Positions 1-10,284 of a stretch of DNA of 64,000 nucleotides are shown in pieces. The stretch's first letter is position 1, and each line of letters begins with the position of its first letter. The stretch is from Acanthaster planci (Eukaryota; Echinodermata; Asteroidea; Valvatida; Acanthasteridae), in contig NW_019091415.1 of assembly GCF_001949145.1 (NCBI RefSeq), positions 1,244,284 to 1,308,283 of the forward strand, written 5' to 3'. A program made the position numbers and the translations under genes. The notes under the pieces were generated by a model. It was not told where the DNA came from. It searched no databases and saw only the letters and a list, made by a program, of their open reading frames with translations.

Positions 1-1204
1 AAAGTTAAATTTGGATAAAATCTGGTACACTGACTTATCTGATTGTAAATAAAATATAACAATTCGAATTCCCCAGATGACAGACACTGTTGCTATACCT
101 CGTGATTTGGGGCAAGCCTTTCCATGGCGACCAACATCTCTGGAGTAGACTGTTCTTTTGTACTCTTCTTATTCATTGAAAACAGTGTACTGTTGCAACG
201 CGTCTCTTATGTAACTAGGGAAAAGATTGCCCCAAGTCACGAGTCACAGCAGTAATGTCTTTTAGTATGGAGAGTTTAATTTATGTTTATGTAAATTTAA
301 AGAATTCAGTGTACCACATTTTATTGAAATTTAACTCGCAAAAGGCTTATTTTACCAGTTCATCAGATCAAGCATCATCTAGTTTTTTGCACCATTGTGG
401 TAGACTGTCACAAATGCCTAGTTGTCATGGTTGTGTATTATAAACAGCTGCATGATAATCAGTTACCATGGTTACAATAGTTACCATGGTTAATCAGTTA
501 CCTGGGTTTCAAGCTAACCAGTCACATGATGTCCAGTCACATGATGGCTGCCTGTTTCTTTTTGGGACTATTAAGTGGTGGAACCAGGAATTTTTCTGGA
601 GGGGGTTAGGCCTATCAGCTTTTTTGTCATCTTGTTGTGGACAAGCAAACAGATACAAAGGCAATGCATTACCCTGCACTTACGCATCTATGTAAGGGGG
701 GGTTGACCCTAAAACTTCCCGTCTGGTTCAGCGCCTGCTACGAGTATTGAATCATGTGGTTTTCTTTGTGAACATGATTACTTGAAATGAATATTGTGTT
801 TTATGGAATTCGAGTGGTACCTGCACACCTTTTTGTATCGGATCTTGTGAAATCGCATGGGGAAAAAAATCAGACATGATTAATTTTACCAGTCACCTGG
901 TAAACAGATAGAATGGTCTGATTTTTCAGTGCACACCTCTGTGGCCTCAAATTGAATGACCCTGTTACACCTGGGTGGAGTAATTAAACTACGGGTACCA
1001 GACAAGGTCAAAATGTTTGTTCCCTACTGTAACCCCTTTCTAAGGTCAAGATACTGAGTATGCTCAGCCATATTATCATTAGCAAGGATGTTTATGGAAT
1101 ATGTACCAAAAGGCCACAAAATGGGACTAGTCCAAGTTTATTCTCAGATTAGAAAATACGACACAATTTAAGTTTACTCCACTGCCACTGCGAGTACTTC
1201 TTAC
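1..1204. other. Left flank, no gene recognised
   Basis: I see no convincing exon on either strand. The short open frames here lack family similarity. A small imperfect repeat built on agttaccatggttA lies around 461-500. The minus-strand ATG4-like gene is transcribed toward this edge, and I could not find its next exon here. This stretch is therefore most likely its first visible intron, with the catalytic exons outside the window. Confidence 0.5.
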
Positions 1205-2027
1205 CATATCTGACATTGTTCCACACTGACAGAATTTTCGTCTTCATCTTCTCTGCTGAGATGTCCTCCACCTCTTCCTCACTGTCTCGCTGCAAGACCT
1301 GCTCTGTCAGCATTGCATCATCAGATGCCGACCGCAGAAAGGGCCTGCCTTTGTCCACAGCTTCCTTGTGTTTCATGATGGAGGCCCGATCCGTTGAGTT
1401 GCTGCGGAAATGTTGGCTGTCGGACGGCGAGCCCTGCCGAGATCGGCTTTGGCTGTGTGTCCGGTGGGCTCGCTGATGGATCCCCGTCTCTTTCTCAATT
1501 TCCGAGGACGGAACTTCAGACGTGAGCCCTTTGCTGAGAGCCGGGTCACACTTCCCCTTACCATGATGTGGTCCTTTGGCAGTCGTAACCTCAGATTTGC
1601 TGGCAGAATTCATCACGTTGAGTGTTTTGAAATCCTTCCAGATCTTGCCAATACTGTTCAGTGAATGCCTTGCACTTTGATTTTGTTCATTCATCTGGCT
1701 TGAGTGGCTTGGGGCAGTGCGAGTGGATTGTGGTATTTCAGATAGTAGGTTACTTCTAGGCTTAATGTAGTCTTTCTTGCGGTGATCCTCACTCACGGGT
1801 CTTTTTGCTTGGGAAAAGGAATGCTTCGTGTACACATGATCATGGTATTTTTCGCGATGACGGTTTGCAGTTTCTTGACTTACACCGTCCACATCTTCGG
1901 TAGTTCTTCTGGTTTGCAGGGCAAGCTCGTCGTTGCTATCGTTCAACTCCGTTGGTATACGGGAGTCTTCCTCCTCATGATCGCGGCTCGCTGTATACTG
2001 CGGATGATTCGGTTGCTGCTTCGTCAT
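1205..2027 (-). CDS. ATG4C/ATG4D-type autophagy cysteine protease, 5' coding exon (partial gene)
   Basis: ATG4 proteases trim and delipidate ATG8/LC3 proteins in the cytosol during autophagy. Seen: from an ATG at 2027 this exon encodes about 274 residues, nearly all polar and low-complexity (Ser, Arg, His, Glu rich). It ends in EKMKTKILSVWNNVRYG, directly followed by a strong donor, TATG|GTAAG, at 1204. Known: human ATG4D and ATG4C have a closely similar stretch (K-x-K-F-x-x-AWNNVKYGW in ATG4D) just before the papain-like catalytic domain. The exon ends in phase 1, inside the Gly codon. The catalytic Cys, Asp and His would be encoded by exons beyond the left edge. Odd: about 255 residues precede the conserved motif, far more than the roughly 70 of human ATG4D. 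The frame also stays open upstream to a stop at 2154-2156 without another ATG, so the true start could be in an earlier exon. Reading frame through 1149 past the donor is intronic. Confidence 0.72.
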
Positions 2028-3320
2028 GTTCGTACCGTATCGTCCACCAGCATCTCGGCTAACGCCGCCTTCGTGATTTTCCAGAGCTCTGACATCGGTT
2101 TGTTTACGAATTGCATAATTCCATGGCTGAGAATTCGGCTTTTCAATCAGATACTACCTAGTACCACCGAACATAGGTAAGGGTCCAGCAGACATGGCAC
2201 ATTGGCGGAAGAAGTGGCTCTCTACGGACCTTACATCATGATCACACATGTACAATAGGCCTACGTGCACACAACTCCAACTGTCACACGGTGGCAACCA
2301 TATTGGATTAATCTTCCAAAATCTCGATCATGTGACGTCGGATATGGGTGCGCTATCTTCACGCATACACCTGCTGTACGTGTACTGTGGTCCGTCGTAG
2401 ACCAGTACGTGCAGCGTACAACGCATACGGCAGAGGTTTCGCATTACATGTACATGTATGTAGCTTTTTAATGGTGCGCATGCATAGCATTTGGACACGC
2501 CCCCGTGCAAAAGAGGTGGATTGGAGCTTGAGCTTGAAGAGCGCTATCGCTGAACATTATTTTTCTCTTTATAGTTTATAACATGCCACGCCATGTTCCG
2601 TCGTCATCTGCTGTGTTTCCAAAACTTCACACTTTATCTACACAGGCACTGTTCAAGTGGAAAACCAAATGAAACAACCACCGCCCACTTACATGACTTA
2701 TGTGATAAATCTGCAGTACAAAACAGTGTGTTGCCTGAAAGCACCTTTCCATGTGCCCGTCAACACTTGCGCTAAGCGTTGCGTATCCGTCAGAATCGCT
2801 CCCAGGGCGATTTTGACGACCGAACGCAACAGTTACGTTAATCAATGGAGTCGATTTCGCATGAACGCATGAACGCAACGCACCCGGCCCAAAAACGTTC
2901 ATTGGACCAAACAAAACATTACACTGAAAAATAAATTAGGGTGGTTGGCCGGGTACAGTATATTTTTTTACTCTAAATATGGTCTGTATTTGGGGGGGGG
3001 GCACGTACCGGTATATTTGTAACAGGTACTGAGTCAGTGTCAGATTTATACTCTACACGTGCACATCAATATTACATATCAGCACTCTGAGTAGTAAAGG
3101 TTGTTGAAATACAAACACACAAGAGCTGTCCATCTCATGCAAAAGTAATAATAATAAAACAATACAATGTACAGGACGATGTACACAAAGTTAGGCTCGG
3201 GGCAAGTCACCATAAGTTTTTATATTTTATTGATTTGTCGAATAAAAAGATATAGGTTCCGCGTGATTTTCTAGGTTAGGTTGGGTAACTGGAAACACAG
3301 CTACTTTTTTGTTTGACCTT
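2028..3320. other. Upstream flank of the ATG4-like gene, no gene recognised
   Basis: This should hold the 5' UTR or promoter of the minus-strand ATG4-like gene, but I cannot define a start site. The part at 2230-2470 is CpG-containing and has several short acatgt palindromes. A nine-G run sits near 2993-3001. No coding similarity was recognised. Confidence 0.4.
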
Positions 3321-3608
3321 ATGGAAAGGCGCCTAAAGTCAACTCAAAAGGGTCCATGCTGTGTATTTTTGCTCAGGCTATAACAGTCATCGAATTGCTT
3401 CAATTCTAATTATTTGTTTTTTAAAGTTTGTTATTTTGTTATCTTTGAAAATACGTGGGGAGCATGGAAAGGCGCCTAAAGTCAACTCAAAAGGGTCTAT
3501 GCTATGTATTTTTGCTCAGGCTACAACAACCATCGAAATGCTTCAATTTTAATGTAATTTTTTAAAAAGGTGGTTATTTTGTTAACTTTGAAAACAGTGG
3601 GGAGCATG
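3321..3608. repeat. Two-copy tandem duplication, 143-bp period
   Basis: The block starting atggaaaggcgcctaaagtc at 3321 is repeated at 3464. The two units are nearly identical for their first 80 bases (both contain tatttttgctcaggct) and diverge slightly in their T-rich second half. Both end close to gtggggagcatgg. No coding function is apparent. Confidence 0.9.
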
Positions 3609-4599
3609 GGCGTAAATCCTGGAGAGATAGGCTACATGACTACCCCACACACCTTTTGACTAGGGAGACGGGCTGTTAAATAATTCCGGAACTTTTTTGT
3701 GACAGTGAGTAAAAAATTAAGGATGGTGAAGAACTGTTCCTACTTTACAACCAAAATTTATTCAGTAGCACTGAAAAATGAGGGTCAAGCAACAAAAAAA
3801 AAAAAAAAAAAAAGCATGCCGTTCTGATGTCAAATTCTGCAGTAATGTAATGTATATTAATTACATTTTATTTCCAGTTTAGACCAGGTGGACTCCCTGA
3901 TCGTACTTCGTTAATCGGGCGGGAGTCCTATAAAGGGCAGAAAACAGGTCTAAAAATTTCGTAACTAAATTTTTCAACACCTGTACCCTTTTAAAGAAGC
4001 CAATTTCACGTCCGTAAATCTTATGCGTCCTTATTTCTAAAGCCGGTGTGTTAATTAAGAAATTCGACACATCACCACAACAACCAGAAAGAGGAAAATA
4101 AACTCGGAAGTAACGTTAATTCTTGTCATTGTTCTGTACTGTTTTCAGTCGTTCTCTGGTTAGACTTGATTCAAGTCGAGATATCTGTGACGACTTCATT
4201 CATGCTTTGGATACATATCGAGATCGCGTGCCGGTACATACTTCGCGCCCTCTTGTGTCCACTTATTACTATGAGTTAAGATAAGAAATCCCGACTTGAA
4301 GAATCTGACAACCGTTTGTACACAGCGAATGGGCTCATCTACTAGAAGTGGTAGCAGCCAATCATATTTCTGGACTTGTTTTTACGTCGTTCACACCTGC
4401 ATTAAAATGAACGAGTCTACAAGTCTGACTACTTCGGTGAAAATTCCGTATACATCATGAGAGATGATATCGTTCAAATGCAATTGTGAATAACTGCACT
4501 ACATATTACAGACGGGAGTCCGATTGGCCTTATCAGTCAAGTCGGACTACGTTGTACAATAAAGGCTTATCAAATGAGGGCGCCTTACAAGGGTTATAC
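3609..4599. other. Intergenic, no gene recognised
   Basis: This stretch contains an A homopolymer of about 20 bases near 3794-3813, which could be the tail of an old retrotransposed copy. I see no recognisable open frame or RNA gene. Confidence 0.4.
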
Positions 4600-6050
4600 G
4601 AATAAAGGGTGCAGTGCCCCAATTCAAAGAAAATTGTCCACCAGGACGCGGCGCACAAAAAGGGACCTCCACAGATTCTTTCGAAAAGAGGGGTCTATTT
4701 GGGCCAAGAAATGGTGGGATTGTGTCAGTATGGACCGGGATCATATCTGTAGATTCAGGGGCACCCATCTAGGGGAAAATCAGTCAAAAATGTGATTGAA
4801 ATATTTTTAGAAGAGCCCCAGGAAGATGAGGGATGTCATTTGAAAAATGGCCGCTTAGAAGACTTGGAAACATTGACTTTTGTGGTGGGGGGAGTTTGTT
4901 TTTGGCGGATAATTCAAAAATTCATTGGTTAACCTACTAAAAATTGAAAATCAAAAATGAAATCTGAAGGACCAAACAGCACATTGCTTTTTGTTTGAGA
5001 GGCCTCAGGGACTTCGGTTGTCTGCCATGGGGCTCCAACCTTGGTTGATTTTACACTATTTTCAATGGAGCTCGAATCGGTTCAGTGCACCCTCGAAAGG
5101 CCTGCAGGGTGCCCCCTTGCAAAAAGGCCAGAAATATGTCCGCTGAGCTCCTTAATAAAGGTTATAGAATCAAAATATTCTATATTAGAGGGTCCTGAGA
5201 GGCATGGAACTGGGGAATTGAAGAAATGTGGTACTGAACCTCTGGGCCGGACTCAGGGCTTCCAATTGTCAGCAATTCGGATGCAATCGGGTCCGAAAGT
5301 GGCACTATTTGAGCCATTTTGCAGAGGGATGCATTTTCAAAATAGCTACTTTCCCTGGCAGTGAAATTTCCTTCGTTTTAGGGGTGGTCTGCTTTGGGTG
5401 AGAATTTCTCAAAAAGTCATTGGTCAACAAACTAAAGATTGAAAGGAAAATGAAAGAGGACATGTGAAACATCATTTTCTGTGCAGTCTGAATACCTGTG
5501 AGAGTTTATTGTGTATTTTGAGTATTTTTAAAATATTTTTGAAGTATGGGGATTTGTCACTGCTGTCTGTGGGAATTTATTTGTAGTGGTTCACCCTTCA
5601 GGCCAGTAAATACTTGACCGAAAACTGCTTGTGCGGGCCTAATCACAATTTGTACGCACTCAAATTCTCTATGAAAAAGAGCAATTGTGGCCCATCAACT
5701 TGAAGATATGCAGAAAAGACAGGCTTAGGCAGGCATAGAGAATACTTGTTTCGTTTGATTGAGATTTGGAAGAAATCGGTGCCTGAAACCTGGCTATTTT
5801 TCGAGAAGTGTAGGCATCAATATTTCAAACAAACTGATGAGGGGCTTCACGACTGCATTTTAGGGGTGAGGTTCCGTGGAGATAAAAAATCTTCAAAAGT
5901 CATCGGTTAATGAATGGAAATTTGAAAAGAAAATGAAAAATAATTAACTGGGCTTTAATTTGAAGTGCGTGTCGAACGCCCAAGAAACTCGTGAGTAATT
6001 TTCCTGATTTTTTGAAGTTCGGGTATTTATCATTGTTGGCTGTGGAAGCC
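4600..6050 (+). repeat. Dispersed repeat family R1, long copy
   Basis: This is the longest of five related copies in the window. Shared landmarks are gatgtcatttgaaaaatgg, then a G-rich run, then a gttaacctactaaa-type block, then gaggcctcagggactt, then gattttacact.ttttcaatgg. The block around 4910 (ataattcaaaaattcattgg) recurs in diverged form near 5400 and 5885, so the copy has an internal period of roughly 480 bp. No open frame of any length is conserved between copies, so it looks like a non-coding element. Related copies lie at 19690-20035, 32430-32870, 35200-35470 and 42190-42640. Confidence 0.75.
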
Positions 6051-6117
6051 TATTCACTGGCCTGCAAACTGTGAGCTGCCGGTATAAACGATTAAACTGT
6101 CCCCCCTAATAAATGTG

Positions 6118-6167
6118 TCCCCGGACACTTTTACCGGATCGCACCCCGGTAAAAATGTCCGTGGGGA
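6118..6167. repeat. Imperfect hairpin
   Basis: The left arm tccccggacacttttaccgg is followed after eight bases by ccggtaaaaatgtccgtggg, giving an almost complete 20-bp stem. It lies just downstream of the long R1 copy and may be an element end or a small foldback insertion. Confidence 0.7.
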
Positions 6168-7299
6168 TTTTGTCCCCCTGCCAAACAGTAGATTTGTCCT
6201 CCCCTGAGAAATATGTCTCCCCCCGTGCAACTTCACAAGTCTATCACCCAGACCCTGATTCCAACTGTTTTTGCGCAACATATAGACAGACACTGTGCTT
6301 TTCCTGAAATGCTCGTTACGTTAAAACACAGTGACTGGATGGGGGGGGGGCTATATTGGGGATTGAATACGTATAAACCAATAACTACAGTCCAACTAAT
6401 GTTAGTAATGAAAGATTCACGTTTTCCTTGGCCCATGCAAGCTTGTGTGTCTATTGAATGATAGTCGTAAAATTGTATTTCCTTTAAGATGCCGTTTTCT
6501 CTGCCTCACAAGGACACTGATACTGCCGTATGGGAATGGTCCCCAGAAAGCGTGATTAAGTATTGGTTTCTACGCCTTCACTCCCCCAGAACGGAAATGG
6601 CCACATATGTAAAATCTGCTTCTCCAGTATCATAAAAGCAGAAAAATTGAATTCACGGTTGTCACATTCAATCCACTTTCCTGCATGTTTGACAGGTAAA
6701 AAAGCAGATGGCCGCACTTCTCGGCCGCCAGCAAAAAAAGAAACAGTAAAACTGCTTTTGTAGTAGCAGAAAAGTGGAAAAATGGATTACAATAAAATGT
6801 TCATCCTGCCTTTGAGGTAGCAGAAACGTAGAAAAGTCGAAAAATGCATGTTACAAAGACGTTCTCTATACTCTTTTGCGTGCCGCGTCCGTGATAGTGG
6901 GCCAGTTCGTTTCACGCAGATCTGGATCGCGATCAGTGATTTGTTGCTAGTTCGCTGACACCTAATGAATAGCGCCAACTGATCCAGATGGTGAAAACAA
7001 ACATGCCCTGTGTTTGCCGCAAAATATTCGCCGAGACGATCAGTGTACATTTTCCGTGTCTCGTTCTTGTCACAAAACTCGCCAATATTGCCGAAAGTGG
7101 CCATGGTGTATTTTAATGACACCATAAAGAATGTTGTTGACTCAGGTTAAGTCGAGTAACAAGAGCTTAATTTCTAAACTGACATGCATGTGTCCACATA
7201 CGGACATGGGAGCGGCCATGATGTGAGTGATGCATGCTGGGATACGTATGCAACATTAGGGTGGGCGACTAGCTAGTACCCGATACTGCTACAAACGGT
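6168..7299. other. Intergenic, no gene recognised
   Basis: Short open frames occur on both strands but show no family similarity or splice-site context. There is a G run near 6341-6350. Confidence 0.35.
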
Positions 7300-7640
7300 T
7301 TCGTTAATTTCACCATTTCGTTCTACAGTCATCGCCGTTCCACTCGTCGATTTCATCATTTTGTTCGGCGACTTAATCATTTTCATTCAGTAATGTTGCC
7401 ATCCCATTCGGCAATTTCACTGTTTCAATTGGCAGTTTCACCGCTCACTCCTTACATGTCACCTTTCCATTCAACAACTTTGGTATTCTATTCACCCTTT
7501 TCACCATTTGATTCTGCTCTGCGTTATTCGTTTTGTATTTTCACTATTCGATTACGCCATTGTCTGATGCGGGGATTTCGCCATTTCATTCCATTTCACC
7601 ATCCTTTTCTATCAATGTATGCATTGTTCATCGATTTTAT
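7300..7640. repeat. Degenerate short-period satellite
   Basis: Motifs of the type tttcaccatttcattcg recur about every 12-25 bases (variants ttcgttaatttcaccatt, gatttcatcattttgttcgg, ttcgccatttcattccattt). The array is strongly decayed and T-rich on the plus strand. The 95-residue frame across it is a by-product of the repeat. Confidence 0.65.
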
Positions 7641-8324
7641 CTTTCTCATCGAGGTGAGTCATAAATTGTCCGTGCAGTGATACACTCCTGGGATCAAATT
7701 AGGTCATGTGATTCACAGGAAATGGGTCATGTGACTAACACGAAATGAATCGAAAGTGCCTAACCTGGGATAATGAGTGGATCTTTTCACTAAATTATTT
7801 TGTGAAAGACCAATTGGAAAATAAAAAAAATGAAGTTTTTCCCGATTTTTCTCAAAGTGTATTCAAAACTTGAAGCAAGCCAATAAAATGATAGCTACAG
7901 TAAATTACTTACCCCAAAGTAGCCAGTTTTGTAAACTTACGGCAAACAGCCCTAATTCTGAGAATAGTAGACTACCGGTCATCATACTTTCGTTAGTTTC
8001 AGTGCGTGTAATAGACGCTGTTAATTTCCCGAGAGTTCGGCAGGGGAAATTGCCAAGGTCGATTCGGGCCAAGCACAAATTTTATCCCTTTAGTACATTA
8101 AGAAACGACTAAATCGAAGCGTCTAGTAATTAAACTGACTATAAAACTTGTTGGTTATGAGCGCGCCCATCACTGCCGTTAATGGTTATGAGAAAACTTT
8201 CATTTACTACAAACTGTGGCGAATATTTTCACTAATGAGTGTCCTCGTGGTGCCGTACCCCTGTAATTTTGTTGAAACCGAATGCCACTGCTTGTTAAGG
8301 AAGTGCATGAATAGATTATGAACA
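7641..8324. other. Intergenic upstream of the lectin cluster
   Basis: No gene recognised. The region leads into the conserved 5' flank of lectin copy A, which begins around 8325. Confidence 0.35.
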
Positions 8325-8338
8325 ATTATCTTGGTGAC
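8325..8338 (+). promoter_or_regulatory. Decayed X-box-like palindrome upstream of lectin copy A
   Basis: The 14-mer ATTATCTTGGTGAC aligns to the site that in other lectin copies reads GTTGCCTTGGTAAC. It lies about 170 bases before the copy A start codon. The flanking sequence (gaattgat-like block, then tctgcgctcgtca) also aligns with the copy D flank. The match to the RFX X-box consensus is poor in this copy. Confidence 0.35.
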
Positions 8339-8743
8339 ATCCTTAACATAAAGACAAAATTAATTGTTCGTTGGTAATTCTGCGCTCGTCATTGATGTAG
8401 TTTAGGGATAGCACTTGAGCTATTGTGACGTCTCATTACCGTAAGGATAACGAGATGTAGAAAGCTAAGGAGAAGACATTGAAAAACTTTTGATTCCTGG
8501 GGGAAAAGCGATGATGATGATCACCCCTTGCCTCTCTCTTGCGGTTTACGTGGTAACATTTTGCAATTGGGAAATATGTTGGATTCTGTTCAGCGATTCA
8601 TGCTATCTCCTTTTAGAGAAGCAACTTGCCTTGGGAAGCCGCGTCGGAGATCTGTGTTGAGATGGGCGGTGCCTTAGCCGTGTCGGAGTCCCTGGAGGAG
8701 CACGAGTTCATCTGGGAGATGTTCAGAAAGAATGTCAACCAAG

Positions 8744-8928
8744 CACTGGCGTAGCCGGGGGTGGTGTCCCCCACTGATTAAAAAAAAACCGAAAACGGAT
8801 GAATGGATATTAAACAAGGCTAACAAAAACTTGCCCCCCAAAACCACACCACTGAAAGCTGGTGCCCCCATAAGATGCTGATGTCCCCTTTGTGCCCCCA
8901 CTTGTAAAATCTCATAGCTACGCCACTG
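8744..8928. mobile_element. Non-autonomous hAT-type element (MITE) inside lectin copy A
   Basis: The element begins cactggcgtagc and ends gctacgccactg, so its ends are inverted repeats of the CAGTGGCGTAGC type. It is bracketed by caaccaag (8736-8743) and caactaag (8929-8936), an 8-bp target duplication with one mismatch, which is characteristic of hAT elements. Removing the element and one duplicate restores alignment with the intact lectin copy at 13011-13030. At 185 bp it has no coding capacity. Confidence 0.9.
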
Positions 8929-9134
8929 CAACTAAGGAGATCTTTGGACGGCTGAAACGACATTAAGGAGGAAGGCAAGTACGTGCGGGCGGGTGAGGGG
9001 GACCAGGAGTGTAACTACACCAACTGGGCACCAGGAGAAACCTCTGATAGTGATAGAAGTCGACACATTGAAAATTGCCTTCAGTTGTGGCGTTCCTACC
9101 AAGGTCGCTTTGATGACGTTGGGTGTGTAATTCG

Positions 9135-9990
9135 AAAAAATAGCTGGAGATCCATAAAGGAAAAAAATTAAAAGAACAACAACTTTTAAACATGCCGGGG
9201 TCTCGCTTTACAGAAACAAAAACAAAAGTAACTAAAATATTTCAGGGAGGGATCGCGAGATTACTCTAACAATAAAACTACAAACAGAGTATAAATTTCC
9301 ACGAACAAATTTTAAAAACTGTTTATTTCCTTACACTGTAATCAGACTGCTAAAATCTATGAACCAACTTATTTTGCTAACAAATAAAAAAAAACTCTAT
9401 CCTGGTTTTATCTGAAGAATTCACAAACAGACTGAGCCTTTGAATTTGAAAACCTAGACCAATCTGATCGAGACCATCTTAATTTAAACAAAATCATAGA
9501 CCAAGATGTAAGAGTACAAGAAAATGGATGAAAAAATCAAGTAATTTTCGATAAAATTAGAAAAAAGAAAAACAAAAGGAAACAAATAAAGACGCGAATC
9601 CAAAAAAAAAGAAACAAAAGAAAACGAAAGACCGACAATAGAAAAGTCACAAATCAAAAGCACTGAAGCTTAAACAACCACGTCTACAGTAGACCAGATT
9701 TTCACGGCAGAATTTGCAGATTAAAAAGGAGCAAGAAAATCACGCGGTGTTCTCACTTCACTGCCGGCCTGCAAACTGAATGGCTACTTGGAAAAGGCAT
9801 GGTCAGGGGGTTAAGTGTCCTGGCCATAACTTGTATGCAATGTAAGGGGACTATCCAACTAAAAACAAAGGGCACAACTTAACTCTCAGAAAGGATGATG
9901 CGAGATAATGGGGGTGTCACATTAACAACAAACCTTTTGAGGGTAACGCTTCTATATAAAACACAACTGAAAAGTGCCCCTGCCACAGAT
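9135..9990. other. A-rich block separating the two halves of lectin copy A
   Basis: In the other lectin copies the sequence joins directly here (GC-x-S-S-R-S-x-I-C). In copy A the homology stops at about 9134 and resumes at about 9992. The left junction reads ggtgt|gtaatt and the right one gccacag|atgcag, so the block is formally GT...AG, but joining these sites does not restore the family reading frame. I favour an insertion (A-rich, 9150-9700) over an intron lost from the other copies. No coding sequence was recognised inside it. Confidence 0.5.
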
Positions 9991-10284
9991 GCAGTCATTC
10001 CGTGCTCTGTGAGAGTCTTTACTGCCGTTGCCATCCACATGTCCTGCCTACAAGCGTAAACTGACGGCCGCTCCTCATCCCACTGCCTGACTGGTCACCT
10101 CAGCCACCAAGGAGTCCTCGGCCAAGAGTGTCATTGCGTGTGGCTCGGCGTGTGGTATGAGCCTGCCTGTTGCTTCTTCAGTCTGCGAAGCAGTGGAGAG
10201 ATCATCTGCCAGTTGAATAACATTCATGAAGCTGGTGCTAAGAACATACGACTGGACAACGGCTGCAAATATATCAATTTTTAA

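Larger units (their letters stand above)
8511..10284 (+). pseudogene. Secreted C-type lectin/PAN gene, copy A (broken)
   Basis: This is a relic of the cluster's lectin gene. An ATG at 8511 (also 8514 and 8517) opens a hydrophobic leader ending near TFCNW, followed by SDSCYLLL. A one-base insertion before the LA-W stretch shifts the frame. The lectin domain continues through EICVEMGGALAV and is then interrupted by a 185-bp transposon (8744-8928). It resumes with K-EEGKYVRAGEG, CNYTNWAPGE, ENCLQLW and DDVGC up to about 9133. An unrelated A-rich block of roughly 850 bp follows. The 3' part, including MSCLQA and a PAN-like stretch ending CQLNN and CKY, is at about 9995-10284 with further frame breaks. 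It cannot make a full protein. Confidence 0.85.

Noticed and set aside
1782-2180. 132-residue plus-strand frame with a hydrophobic segment
   Set aside because: Antisense to the ATG4-like exon, whose reading is supported by a conserved motif and a donor site.
4022-4300. Possible CRISPR or bacterial-type features
   Set aside because: The window is clearly eukaryotic; no regularly spaced repeats, operons or ribosome binding sites were seen.
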